Positions 46,311 through 58,865 of a stretch of 64,000 bases of DNA are shown here, one piece after another (positions within the stretch are counted from its first letter, which is position 1; every line of letters begins with the position of its first letter). This DNA is from Arenicola marina (Eukaryota; Annelida; Polychaeta; Arenicolidae). The position numbers and the translations under genes were made by a program. The DNA lies in NCBI GenBank assembly GCA_964019135.1, contig OZ025258.1, positions 4,483,961 to 4,547,960 on the forward strand, given 5' to 3'. The notes beneath the pieces are model-generated. The model had not been told where the DNA came from, did no database searches, and saw nothing but the letters and a program-made list of their open reading frames with translations.

Positions 46311-47189
46311 GACGAAAATTGAAAATGTGCGTCTTAAAGAATCCCGTACTATCACGCGTCAACTTCGCATCAGTAGGAAGAGAACGAACTCTGCCCGGGG
46401 AACTCTGCCCGGGAACTCTGCGCGGGGAACCTTGCCTGTAATACGCTGCTCTTGACATCAGTCAATTGAGATATATAACAACTAGGCGTCCGGTCAGTTA
46501 TTGCGTATGTTTGTTGATTACAAATGACAGTTATAATTTCAACATGTATGATAATAAGAATTCTTTATGTACGGCGGCTTTTAACGTCACGCGTCTGGTC
46601 AGTTATTTCGCGCATGTTTGGTGATTACAAATCCAAGTTATAATTTCAAAATGTATGATAATTAGAATTGTTTATTTACGTCGCCCTTTGAGTACAAATG
46701 AAAGTTATAATTTCAACATGTACGATAATTACAATTATTTATGCACGTCGGCGATTTTTTTTCAGTGTCCTGTAGCCGCAATTTGCGCATTCGGTACTGG
46801 ATATGTATATGCGAATGCTAAATGGTGGCGCCCTCTACCTATTATGCAGGGCCAGGCCAGGCCATCCCCCCCTCCGCCCCTCCCCCCCGCAGCTCCTCGG
46901 ACAGAGAGGCTTTGTTTATCTACAGCAAACGCGGGCCCACGATCGCCCCTCCCCATCCCCCCGTGGACTGAGAGCAAATTCAATCCACAGCGCACTAGTT
47001 TCAAGCAAGGCCCCTCCCCTTCTATTTTGGACAGCGAGGGGTTTATCAAGAGCGAACTGCCCCAAGCACCGTCCCCCCGCCCCCCCCGGTTACCTTGGAC
47101 AGAGGGGGATTTCAAACTGCAGCACACTCGGGTCTAGCACCGCCCATCCCTCCCCCTTCTACGCACATATGACTGGGGTGTGCCGCGCA
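46311..47189 (+). repeat. U1 block, remainder; homologous in inverted orientation to 57,733-58,865
   Basis: Contains 2.5 copies of a roughly 110-bp repeat (GTTATAATTTCAACATGTAT..., 46,490-46,750). A GC-rich part with GGTGGCGCCCTCTACC and several CTTGGACAGAGGGG-like units follows. The reverse complement of the whole order appears right of the 57.5-kb palindrome. Frames of 90-170 codons here are proline-rich translations of GC-rich repeats and are not supported as genes. Confidence 0.88.
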
Positions 47190-47225
47190 CAATCGCGCGG
47201 TATAATGCATTATACCGCGCGATTG
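47190..47225. repeat. Perfect 36-bp palindrome
   Basis: CAATCGCGCGGTATAATG followed directly by its exact reverse complement CATTATACCGCGCGATTG. It lies 25 bp before leader 3, whose own start contains ACCGCGCGATTGGC. One arm recurs near 57,509. Confidence 0.95.
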
Positions 47226-47250
47226 GCTTTTACGGAGCCTCACCCCTTCG

Positions 47251-47338
47251 GAGGAAACCGCGCGATTGGCCTTTTTGGGGATGTGGCCCATGTTAAAGTA
47301 TAGGAGAAAGTCTCGAAAAAGCCACCGGCCTGAAGCAT
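47251..47338 (+). repeat. Leader sequence, copy 3
   Basis: GAGGAAACCGCGCGATTGGC through CCTGAAGCATAGGG, matching leaders 1 and 2 before array A3. Confidence 0.93.
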
Positions 47339-48843
47339 AGGGTCGAGGCCGGAGAGGGGCATCCCCAAGCGACACTGGCGCGCGCCGGCGCCTGCGACAC
47401 GACATGGTAGGGCCGAGGCCTGGGAAGGGCAGCACCCAGCGACACTGGTGCACGCCGGCGCCTGCGACACGAGATGGTAGGACCGAGGCCTGGGAGGGGC
47501 ATCCCCAAGCGACAGTGGCGCGCGCCGGCGCCTGCGACAAGAGATGGTAGGGTCGAGGCCTGGGAGGGGCACCCCCAAGCGACACTGGCGCGCGCCGGCG
47601 CCTGCGACAAGAGATGGTAGGGTCGAGGCCTGGGAGGGGCATCCCCAAGCGACACTGGTGCGCGCCGGCGCCTGCGACACGAGATGGTAGGGCCGAGGCC
47701 TGGGAGGGGCATCCCCAAGCGACACTGGTGCGCGCCGGCGCCTGCGACAAGAGATGGATAGGGCCGAGGCCTGGGAGGGGCATCCCCAAGCGACACTGGC
47801 GCGCGCCGGCGCCTGCGACACGAGATGGTAGGGCCGAGGCCTGGGAGGGGCATCCCCAAGCGACAGTGGTGTGCGCCGGCGCCTGCGACACGAGATGGTA
47901 GGGCCGTGGCCTGGGAGGGGCATCCCCAAGCGACACTGGTGCGCGCCGGCGCCTGCGACAAGAGATGGTAGGGCCGAGGCCTGGAAGGGGCAGCACCCAA
48001 CGACACTGGTGCACGCCGGCGCCTGCGACACGAGATGGTAGGACCGAGGCCTGGGAGGGGCAACCCCAAGCGACAGTGGCGCGCGCCGGCGCCTGCGACA
48101 CGAGATGGTAGGGCCGAGGCCTGGGAGGGGCATTCCCAAGCGACACTGGTGCGCGCCGGCGCCTGCGACAAGAGATGGTAGGGCCGAGGCCTGGGAGGGG
48201 CAGCACCCAGCGACACTGGTGCACGCCGGCGCCTGCGACACGAGATGGTAGGACCGAGGCCTGGGAGGGGCATCCCCAAGCGACAGTGGCGCGCGCCGGC
48301 GCCTGCGACACGAGATGGTAGGACTGAGGCCTGGGAGGGGCACCCCCAAACGACACTGGCGCGCGCCGGCGCCTGCGACAAGAGATGGTAGGGCCGAGGC
48401 CTGGGAGGGGCATCCCTAAGCGACAGTGGCGCGCGCCGGCGCCTGCGACACGAGATGGTAGGGCCGAGGCCTGGGAGGGGCATCCCCAAGCGACACTGGT
48501 GCGCGCCGGCGCCTGCGACACGAGATGGTAGGGCCGAGGCCTGGGAGGGGCATCCCTAAGCGACAGTGGCGCGCGCCGGCGCCTGCGACACGAGATGGTA
48601 GGGCCGAGGCCTGGGAGGGGCATCCCAAAGCGACACTGGTGCGCGCCGGCGCCTGCGACACGAGATGGTAGGACCGAGGCCTGGGAGGGGCAGCACCCAG
48701 CGACACTGGTGCACGCCGCCGCCTGCGACAAGAGATGGTAGGGCCGAGGCCTGCGAGGGGCATCCCTAAGCGACAGTGGCGAGCGCCGGCGCCTGCGACA
48801 AGCGATGGTAGGGCCGAGGCCTGGGAGGGGCATCCCCAAGCGA
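47339..48843. repeat. 70-bp array A3 (about 21 units)
   Basis: The most homogeneous of the three A arrays. Minus-strand frames reach 575, 398 and 369 residues through repeat translation. A variant with GGGCAGCACCCAGCGACACT recurs at 47427, 47989, 48209 and 48690. It ends mid-unit at AAGCGAC, fused to C2. Confidence 0.97.
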
Positions 48844-51800
48844 CCCCTTGTACCTAAACCCTAAGGATAGTACTGATGTGGCATTGACAGAGCGGGCGGC
48901 CCTTTACGTCAAAGGCAGGTTAGGCTGCGGGTGAAAAAGTGGGTACCTAACCCTGACCCCAACTCAACCCTGACCGTAGTCGACACCGTACGCCTGAACC
49001 CTAAAGATAGTACTCATGTGGCCTTGACAGAGCGGGCGGCCCTCACCCGAAATGCAGTTGAGGCGGCGGGTCCAGACGGTACCTAACCCTGACCTCAACC
49101 CAACCCTGAATGCAATGTACACCCTACGCCTGAACCCTAAAGATGGTAATGATGTGGCTTAAGAGAGCGGGCGGCCCTTATCCACAAGGGAGGTGAGGCG
49201 GCGGGTGAAAAAGAGGGTACCTAACCCTGACCCCAACCCAACCCCGAGCGCAATCTACCCCCTGTACCTAAACCCTCAGGATAGTACTGATGTGGCTTTG
49301 ACAGAGCGGGCGGCCCTTACCCTAAAAGCAGGTTAGGCTGCAGGCGAAAAAGAGGGTACCTAACCCTGACCCCAACCCAACCCTGATCGTAGTCAACACC
49401 CTACGCCTGAACCATAAAGATAGTACTCATGTGGCCTGGACAGAGCGGGCGGCCCTCATCCGAAATGCAGCTGAGGCGGCGGGTCCAGAGGGTACCTAAC
49501 CCTGACCCCAACCCAACCCTGAATGCAATGTACACCCTGCGCCTGAACCCTAAAGATGGTAATGATGTGGCTTAAGAGAGCGGGTGGCCCTTATCCACAA
49601 GGGAGGTGAGGCGGCGGGTGAAAAAGAGGTTACCTAACCCTGACCCGAACCCGACCCCGAGCGCAATCTACCCCCTGTACCTAAACCCTAAGGATAGTAC
49701 TGATATGGCATTGACAGAGCGGGCGGCCGTAACCCGAAAGGCAGGTTAGGCGGCGGGTCCAGAGGGTACCTAACCCTGACCTCAACCCAACCCTGAATGC
49801 AATGTACACCCTACGCCTGAACCCTAAAGATGGTAATGATGTGGCTTAAGGAAGCGGGTGGCCCTTATCCAACAGGAAGGTGAGGCGGCGGGTGAAAAAG
49901 AGGGTACCTAACGCTGACCCCAACCCGACCCCGAGCGCAATCTACCCCCTGTATCTAAACCCTAAGGATAGTACTGATGTGGCATTGACAGAGCGGGCGG
50001 CTGTAACCCGAATGCAAGTTAGGCTGCGGGTGAAAAAGAGGGTACTTAACCCTGCCCCCAACCCAACCCTGAGCGCAATCTACACCCTTCACTGGAATCG
50101 TAAACGCTCAGGATAGTACTGATGTTGCATTGACAGAGCGGGCGGCTCTTATCCACAAGGGAAGTGGGGCGGCGGGTGAAGAGGTTATCTAACCCTGACC
50201 CCAACCCAACCCTGAATGCAATCTACACCCTACGCCTGAACCCTAAAGATGGTAATGATGTGGCATTGACAGAGCGGGCGGCCCTCACCCGAAATGCAGG
50301 TTAGGCGGCGGGTGAAAAAGAGGGTACCTAACCCTGACCGCAACCCGACCCCAAGCGCAATCTACCCCCTGTACATAAACCCTAAGGATAGTACTGATGT
50401 GGCATTGACAGAGCGGGCGGCCTTTTACGTCAAAGGCAGCTTAGGCTGCGGGTGAAAAAGAGGGTACCTAACCCTGACCCCAACCCAACCCTGACCGTAG
50501 TCGACACCCTACGCCTGAACCCTAAAGACAGTACTCATGTGGCCTTGACAGAGCGGGCGGACTTCACCCGAAATGCAGTTGAGGCGGCGGGGCCAGAGGG
50601 TACCTAACCCTGATCCCAACCCAACCCTGAGCGCAATCTACACCATTCGCCGGAACCCTAAATATGGTACTCCTGTGGCCTTGACAGAGCGGGCGGCCCT
50701 TACCCAAAATGCAGGTGTAGCGGCGGGTGAAAAAGAGGGTACCTAACCCTGACCCCAATCCGACCGCGAGCGCAATCTACCCCCTGTACCTAAAGCCTAA
50801 GGATAGTACTGATGTGGCATTGACAGAGTGGGCGGCCCTTACCTTAAAGGCAGGTTAGGCTGCGGGTGAAAAAGAGGGTACCTAACCCTGAGCCCAACCC
50901 AACCCTGAGCGCAAGCTACACCATTCGCCGGAACCCTAAATATGGTACTCATGCGGCCTTGACAGAGCGGGCGGCCCTTACCCGAAATGCAGTTGAGGCG
51001 GCGTGTCCAGAGGGTACCTAATCCTGACCCCAACCCAACCCGGAATGCAATGTACACCCTACGCCTGAACCCTAAAGATGGTAATGATGTGGCTTAAGAG
51101 AGCGGGCGGCCCTTATCCACAAGGGAGGTGAGGCGGCGGGTGAAAAAGAGGGTACCTAACCCTGACCCCAACCCAACCCTGAGCGCAATCTACACCCTTC
51201 GCCGGAACCCTAAATATGGTACTCATGTTACCTTGACAGAGCGGGCGGCCCTTACCCGAAATGCAGGTGTAGCGGCGGGTGAAAAAGAGGGTACCTAACC
51301 CTGACCCCAACCCAACCCTGAATGCAATGTACACCCTACGCCTGAACCCTAAAGATGGTAATGATGTGGCTTAAGAGAGCGGGTGGCCCTTGTCCACAAG
51401 GGAGGTGAGGCGGCGGGTGAAAAATAGGGTACCTAACCCTGACCCCAATCCGACCCCGAGCGCAATCTACCCCCTTTACCTAAACCCTAAGGATAGTACT
51501 GATATGGCATTGACAGAGCGGGCGGCCGTAACCCGAAAGGCAGGTTAGGCTGCGGCTAAAACAGAGGGTACCTAACGCTGACCCCAACCCGAACCCGAGC
51601 GCAATCTACCCCCTGTACCTAAAGCCTAAGGATAGTACTGATGTGGCATTGACAGAGCGGGCGGCCCTTACCCTAAAGGCAGGTTAGGCTGCGGGTGAAA
51701 AAGAGGGTACCTAACCCTGACCCCAAACCAACCCTGACCGTAGTCGACACCCTACGTCTGAACCCTAAAGATAGTACTCATGTGGCCTTGACAGAGCGGG

Positions 51801-54800
51801 CGGCCCTCACCCGAAATGCAGTTGAGGCGGCGGGTCCAGAGTGTACGTAACCCAGACCCCTACCCAACCCTGAATGCAATGTACACCCTACGCCTGAACC
51901 CTAAAGATGGTAATGATGTGGCTAAAGAGAGACCGGGCGGCCGTTATCCACAAGGGAGGTGAGGCGGCGGGTGAAAAAGAGGGTACCTAACCCTGACCCC
52001 AACCCGACCCCGAGCGCAATCTACCCCCTGTACCTAAACCCTAAGGATAGTACTGATGTGGAATTGACAGAGCGGGCGGCCCTTATCCGAAAGGCAGGTT
52101 AGGCTGCGGGTGAAAAAGAGGGTACCTAACCCTGACCCCAACCCAGCCCTGACCGTAGTCGACACCGTACGCCTGAACCCTAAAGATAGTACTCATGTGG
52201 CCTTGACAGAGCGGGCGGCCCTCACCCGAAATGCAGTTGAGGCGGCGGGTCCAGAGGGTACCTAACCCTGACTCCTACCCAACCCTGAATGCAATGTACA
52301 CCCTACGCCTGAACCCTAAAGATGGTAATGATGTGGCTAAAGAGAGACCGGGCGGCCGTTATCCACAAGGGAGGTGAGGCGGCGGGTGAAAAAGAGGGTA
52401 CCTAACCCTGACCCCAACCCGACCCCGAGTGCAATCTACCCCCTGTACCTAAACCCTAAGGATAGTACTGATGTTGAATTGACAGAGCGGGCCACCGTAA
52501 CCCGAAAGGCAGGTTAGGCTGCGGGTGAAAAAGAGGGTACCTAACCCTGACCCCAACCCGACCCCGAGCGCAATCTACCCTCTGTACCTAAACCCAAAGG
52601 ATAGTACTGATGTGGCATTGACAGAGCGGGCGGCCGTAACCCAAAGGCAGGTTAGGTTGCAGGTGAAAAAGAGGGTACCCAACCCTGACCCCAACCCAAC
52701 CCCGAGCGCAATCTACCCTCTGTACCTAAACCCTAAGGATAGTACTGATGTGGCATTGACAGAGCGGGCGGCCGTTACCCGAAAGGCAGGTTAGGCGGCG
52801 GGTGAAGAGGGTACCTAACCCTGACCCCAACCCAACCCTGAATGCAATGTACACCCTACGCCTGAACCCTAAAGATGGTAATGATGTGGCTTAAGAGAGC
52901 GGGTGGCCCTTATCCACAAGGGAGGTGAGGCGGCGGGTGAAAAAGAGGGTACCTAACCCTGACCCCAACCCAACCCTGAGCGCAATCTACACCCTTTGCC
53001 GGAACCCTAAATATGGTACCCATGTGGCCTTGACAGAGCGGGCGGCCCTTACCCGAAATGCAGGTGTAGCGGCGGGTGGAAAAGAGGGTACCTAACCCTG
53101 ACCCCAACCCAACCCTGAGCGCAATCTACACCCTTCGCCGGAACCCTAAATATGGTACCCATGTGGCCTTGACAGAGCGGGCGGCCCTCACCCGAAATGC
53201 AGTTGAGGCGGCGGGTCCAGAGGGTATCTAACCCTGACCCCAACCCGACCCCGAGCGCAATCTGCCTGCTGTACCTAAACCCTAAGGATAGTACTGATGT
53301 GGCATTGACAGAGCGGGCGGCCCTTACCCGAAATGCAGTTGAGGCGGCGGGTCCAGAGGGTACGCAACCCTGACCCCAACCCAACCCTGCATGCAATGTA
53401 CACCCTACGCCTGAACCCTAAAGATGGTAATGATGTGGCTAAAGAGAGACCGGGCGGCCGTTATCCACAAGGGAGGAGAGGCTGCGGGTGAAAAAGAGGG
53501 TACCTAACCCTGACTCCAACCCGACCCCGAGCGCAATCTACCCTCTGTACCTAAACCCTAAGGATAGTACTGATGTGGCATTGACAGAGCGGGCGGCCGT
53601 TACCCGAAAGGCAGGTTAGGCGGCGGGTGAAGAGGGTACCTAACCCTGGCCCCAACCAAACCCGGAATGCAATGTACACCCTACGCCTGAACCCTAAAGA
53701 TGGTAATGATGTGGCTTAGGAGAGCGGGTGGCCCTTATCCACAAGGGAGGTGAGGCGGCGGGTGAAAAAGAGGGTACCTAACCCTGACCCCAACCCAACC
53801 CTGAGCGCAATCTACACCCGTTGCCGGAACCCTAACTATGGTACGCATGTGGCCTTGACAGAGCGGGCGGCCCTTACCCGAAATGCAGGTGTAGCGGCGG
53901 GTGAAAAAGAGGGTACCTAACCCTGACCCCAACCCAACCCCGAGCGCAATCTACCCTCTGTACCTAAACCCTAAGGATAGTACTGATGTGGCATTGACAA
54001 AGCGGGCGGCCGTTACACGAAAGGCAGGTTAGGCGGCGGGTGAAGAGGGTACCTAACCCTGACCCCAACCAAACCCTGAATGCAATGTACACCCTACGCC
54101 TGAACCCTAAAGATGGTAATGATGTGGCATTGACAGAGCCGGCGGCCGTTACCCGAAAGGCAGGTTAGGCGGCGGGTGAAGATGGTACCTAACCCTGACC
54201 CCAACCCAACCCTGAGCGCAATCTACACCCTTCGCCGGAACCCTAAATATGGTAATGATGTGGCTTAAGAGAGCGGGCGGCCCTTATGCACAAGGGAGGT
54301 GAGGCGGCGGGTGAAAAAGAGGGTACCTAACCCTGACCCCAACCCAACCCTGAGCGCAATCTACACCCTGCGCCGGAACAGTAAATATGGTACTCATGTG
54401 GCCTTGACAGAGCGGGCGGCCGTTACCCGAAAGGCAGGTTAGGCGGCGGGTGAAGAGGGTACCTAACCCTGACCCCAACCCAACCCTGAATGCAATGTAC
54501 ACCCTACGCCTGAACCCTAAAGATGGTAATGATGTGGCTTAAGAGAGCGGGCGGCCCTTATCCACAAGGGAGGTGAGGCGGCGGGTGAAAAAGAGGGTAC
54601 CTAACCCTGACCCCAACCCGACCCCGAGCGCAATCTACCCCCTGTACCTAAACCCTAAGGATAGTACTGATGTGGAATTGACAGAGCGGGCGGCCGTAAC
54701 CCGAAAGGCAGGTTAGGCTGCGGGTGAAAAAGAGGGTACCTAACCCTGACCCCAACCCAACCCTGACCGTAGTCGACACCGTACGCCTGAAGCCTAAAGA

Positions 54801-55964
54801 TAGTACTCATGTGGCCTTGACAGAGCGGGCGGCCCTCACCCGAAATGCGGTTGAGGCGGCGGGTCCAGAGGGTACCTAACCCTGACTCCTACCCAACCCT
54901 GAATGCAATGTACACCCTACGCCTGAACCCTAAAGATGGTAATGATGTGGCTAAAGAGAGACCAGGCGGCCGTTATCCACAAGGGAGGTGAGGCGGCGGG
55001 TGAGAAAGAGGGTACCTAACCCTGACCCCAACCCGACCCCGAGTGCAATCTACCCCCTGTACCTAAACCCTAAGGATAGTACTGATGTGGAATTGACAGA
55101 GCGGGCCACCGTAACCCGAAAGGCAGGTTAGGCTGCGGGTGAAAAAGAGGGTACCTAACCCTGACCCCAACCCAACCCGGAATGCAATGTACACCCTACG
55201 CCTGAACCCTAAAGATGGTAATGATGTGGCTTAAGAGAGCGGGCGGCCCTTATCCACAAGGGAGGTGAGGCGGCGGGTGAAAAAGAGGGTACCTAACCCT
55301 GACCCCAACCCAACCCTGAGCGCAATCTACACCCTTCGTTGGAACCCTAAATATGGTACCCATGTGGCCTTGACAGAGTGGGCGGCCCTCACCCGAAATG
55401 CAGTTGAGGCGGCGGGTCCAGAGGGTACCTAATCCTGACCCCAACCCAACCCTGAATGCAATGTACACCCTACGCCTGAACCCTAAAGATGGTAATGATG
55501 TGGCTAAAGAGAGACCGGGCGGCCGTTATCCACAAGGGAGGTGAGGCGGCGGGTGAAAAAGAGGGTACCTAATCCTGACCCCAACCCGACCCCGAGCGCA
55601 ATCTACCCCCTGTACCTAAACCCTAAGGATAGTACTGATGTGGCATTGACAGAGTGGGCGGCCCTCACCCGAAATGCAGTTGAGGCGGCGGGTCCAGAGG
55701 GTACGTAACCCTGACCCCAACCCAACCCTGAATGCAAAGTACACCCTACGCCTGAACCCTAAAGATGGTAATGATGTGGCTTAAGAGAGCGGGTGGCCCT
55801 CATCCACAAGGGAGGTGAGGCGGCGGGTGAAAAAGAGGGTACCTAACCCTGACCCCAACCCAACCCTGAGCGCAATCTACACCCTTCGCCGGAACCCTAA
55901 ATATGGTACCCATGTGGCCTTGACAGAGCGGGCGGCCCTTACCATAAAGGCAGGTTAGGTTGCG
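48844..55964. repeat. 137-bp array C2 (about 52 units), several higher-order patterns
   Basis: The subtypes c1-c4 of C1 recur. Repeats of 409-412 bp (three units) are visible, for example the CCGTAGTCGACACC marker at 51738 and 52150 and the GGCTAAAGAGAGACCGGGC variant at 51921 and 52333. Other stretches use four-unit steps near 547 bp. Confidence 0.95.
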
Positions 55965-56515
55965 GGCGAAAAAGAGGGTACCTAACCCTGACCCCAACCC
56001 AGACCCTGAGCCCAATCTACCCCCTATGCCTGACACCCTAAAGATGGTAACGATGCGGCTTTCACAGAGCAGGCGGGCCTTCTGCAAGAGGCAGGCGAGG
56101 CAGCGTGTGAAAAAGAGGTACCTAACCCTGACCCCAACACAAACCCTGAGCGCAATCTACCCCCTATGTCTGAAACCCTAAGGATGGTAGTGATGCGACC
56201 TGGACAGAGCGGGCGGCCCTTACGGGAAGGGAGGTGAGGCGGCAGGTGAAAAAGAGGAAACCTAACCCTGACCCCAACTGAAACCCTGAGGGCAGTCTAA
56301 CCCTATGCCTAAGACCCTAAAGATGGTAATGATGCGGCCTTGGCAGATCGGGCGGCCCTTCCGCAAGAGGCAGGTGAGGCGGCGGGTGAGAAAGAGGGTA
56401 CCATACCCTGACCCCAACCCAGAACCTGAGCGCGATCTACCCCCTATGCCTAAAACCCTAAAGATGGTAGTGATGCGGCCTGGACAGAGCGGGCGGCCAT
56501 TGCCCGAAAGGCAGG
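55965..56515. repeat. 141-bp array B3 (about 4 units)
   Basis: B-type units between C2 and U2, parallel to B2 between C1 and U1. The order C-B-U is therefore conserved in both modules. Confidence 0.92.
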
Positions 56516-57112
56516 TGATAATGAGAGATCGGAATGGCGCACGAGATACTAACTGATGCGTGCAACTGATTAAAGTCGAGCGCACGAAATACAAAGTTGT
56601 GCGCGCATAAAAGTTATGGGTGCACGGGCTCAACGATCTCGGTCAGTGGACAGCTAAGACGGAACTGCCCGTGTATTTAGTTTCGGTCTACATTTCTAGT
56701 TCCTACATCTCTGCCGTGCACATTTTTATATCAACCCACTGAATCATCCCACCACCCCAGCTTCAACGACCCCTCCCTCGCCCCGTCCCCACAACAGTAT
56801 GCCTACACTGACACCGCGGTCACTGGCACCGTTCGCGACAGCGAACCTCCCTGTAATGTTGTTATGATAAGATTAGCGAGCCGCGCTGTGTTGACATCCC
56901 CGATTAGCCAAGTGACGAGTCGCCGGCGACACATCATGGATGTCGACCAGCTGTTTGTAATAGTTAATAGCTCTCGTAGGGTCCGATGTTGAAGTTTAGC
57001 AATTTGGAAGTCGATATCTTAAGGCATTCGAAAGATAATGCGCCGCGGGACAAAGAGACAGAGAGACAGACAGACAGACACACAGACGGACTAACCGAAC
57101 GCACCGACAGCG
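56516..57112 (+). repeat. U2 block, direct duplicate of 44,921-46,309 without the TIR element
   Basis: Starts TGATAATGAGAGATCGGAAT and proceeds to the ACAG-rich microsatellite. At 56,769-56,783 it has only a short C-rich link where U1 carries the 783-bp element. Confidence 0.94.
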
Positions 57113-57284
57113 CACTAGTGTCAAGCAAGGCCCCTCCCCTTCTATTTTGGACAGCGAGGGGTTTATCAAGAGCGAACTGCCCCAAAGCACCGTCCCCCGC
57201 CCCCCCCCCCCCCCCGGCTACCCTGGACAGAGGGGATTTCAAACTGCAGCACACTCGGGCCGAGCACCGCCCCTCCCTCCCCCT
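57113..57284. repeat. GC-rich U2 tail, left outer arm of inverted homology
   Basis: CGCACTAGTGTCAAGCAAGG, GGACAGCGAGGGGTTTATCA and GCTACCCTGGACAGAGGGG reappear reverse-complemented at about 57,840-58,130. A poly-C tract lies at about 57,203-57,217. Confidence 0.85.
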
Positions 57285-57732
57285 TCTACGCACATATGAC
57301 TGGGGTGTGCCGCGCGCGGTGGGGGATTAGGAGAGGGTGGGGTGGAGGGGGTTGGCGACGTAGGGGTCTGCTTGAAGAGGAGGGGGTGAAGGGGGGGGGC
57401 TACAGTGTTTGCAGGGCATCCCCGGGGGGTGTGGGGTGCTGCGTTTTGGGTCCGAGCTGTGCCGAATGGCTCCGAGAGGTACCGAATGCGTGAGGCTCCG
57501 AAAAAGCCAATCGCGCGGTATAATGCCCCTTCGGTACCTCTCGGAGCCATTCGGCACAGCTCGGCCCCACAACGCAGCACCCCACACCCCCCGGGGATGC
57601 CTTGCAAACACTGTAGCCCACCCCCTTCACCCCCTCCTCTCCAAGCAGACCCCGTCGCCCACCGCCTCCACCCCATCCTCTCCTGATCCCCCACCGCGCG
57701 CGGCACACCCCAGTCATATGTGCGTAGAAGGG
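57285..57732. repeat. Large near-perfect palindrome (arms about 200 bp, spacer 43 bp)
   Basis: The left arm ends at GGCTCCGAGAGGTACCGAA (57,486) and the right arm starts at TTCGGTACCTCTCGGAGCC (57,530). The two remain complementary out to CACATATGACTGGGGTGTGC and GCACACCCCAGTCATATGTG, with scattered mismatches (I estimate over 90% identity). The spacer holds AAAAGCCAATCGCGCGGTAT, an arm of the 47.2-kb palindrome. This is the turning point between forward module 3 and the inverted module. Confidence 0.92.
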
Positions 57733-58865
57733 GAAGGGACGGGCGGTGCTAGACCCGAGTGTGCCCCTCCTCTCCCGCCCCCCCCCCCCCCCCGCGCGGC
57801 ACACCCCAGTCATATGCACGTAGAAGGGGGAGGGAGGGGCGGTGCTCGGCCCGGGTGTGCTGCAGTTTGAAATCCCCCTCTGTCCAGGGTAGCCGGGGGG
57901 GAGGGGGGTGGGGGCGGCGGGGGTGTGAAACCCCTCTCTGTCTACGGTGGAGGTAGGGGTAGGGGTACGGGCGGTGCTTGGCCCGAGTGGGCTGTAATTT
58001 GAAACCCCTCTCTGTCCAGGATAGGCGGTTGGGGGCGGCGGGGACGATGCTTAAGGCGGTTCGCTGTTGATAAACCCCTCCCTGTGCAAAATAGAAGGGG
58101 AGGGGCATTGCTTGACACCAGTGCGCTGTGGATTGAATTTTCTCTCTGTCCAGGGGGGATCAGGAGGGGCGATGGTGGGCGCGCGTTTGCTGTAGATAAA
58201 AAAAGCCTCTCTGTCCGAGGAGCTGCGGGGGGGGGGGGGGCGGAGGGGGGAGGGGAGGGGGAGGGGCGGCCTGGCCCTGCATGATAGGTAGAGGGCGCCA
58301 CCATTTAGCATGTGCATGTACACATCCAGTACAGAATGCGCAAATTGCGGCTACAGGACGCCGACAAAAATGCGTATAGGGCGTATACGTATCTCAATTA
58401 CAATAACAACATGTCTAGATGCAGTCAGTACCAATATAATACCGCAGGCGTGGCGTTAAAAGGCGACGTGCATAAACAATTGTAATTATCATATATGTTA
58501 AAATTATAACTTTAATTTGTAATCATAAACATTTCTAATTATCGTACATGTTGAAATTATAACTTTCATTTGTACTCAAAAGGCGACGTAAATAAACAAT
58601 TCTAATTATCATATATGTCGAAATTGCTACTTCAATTTGTAATCACCAAACATGCACGAAATAACTGAGCAGACGCGTGACGTTAAAAGCCGCCGTACAT
58701 AAAGAATTCTTATTATCATACATGTTGAAATTATAACCTTCATTTGTTATCAACAAACATACGCACAATAATAACTGAGCGGACGCCTTGTTGTCATATA
58801 TGTCAATTGACTGATGTCAAGAGCAGCGTATTACAGGCAAGGTTCCAGGCGCAGAGTTCCCGGGC
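57733..58865 (-). repeat. Inverted U block (module 4)
   Basis: Reverse complement of the order at 46,380-47,185: GC-rich CCTCTCTGTCCAGG units, then GGTAGAGGGCGCCACCATTT (58,287 onward), then the ATAACTTTCATTTGTA repeats (58,440-58,770), then GCGTATTACAGGCAAGGTTC. Sequence identity is moderate, so the inversion is not very recent. Confidence 0.88.

Noticed and set aside
45217-47303. Several proline-rich frames of 90-170 codons in the U block
   Set aside because: Low-complexity GC-rich sequence, overlapping on both strands, with no conserved motif.
47112-48839. 575-codon minus-strand frame (and others of 398, 369, 349 and 320 codons in the A arrays) as genes
   Set aside because: They are pure translations of the 70-bp unit, with a 70-residue period and no non-repeat domain. 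One even runs on into LINE RT sequence by accident at 27.2 kb.
57239-58304. Mirror-image frames on both strands around the palindrome
   Set aside because: The same sequence read twice from inverted repeats.
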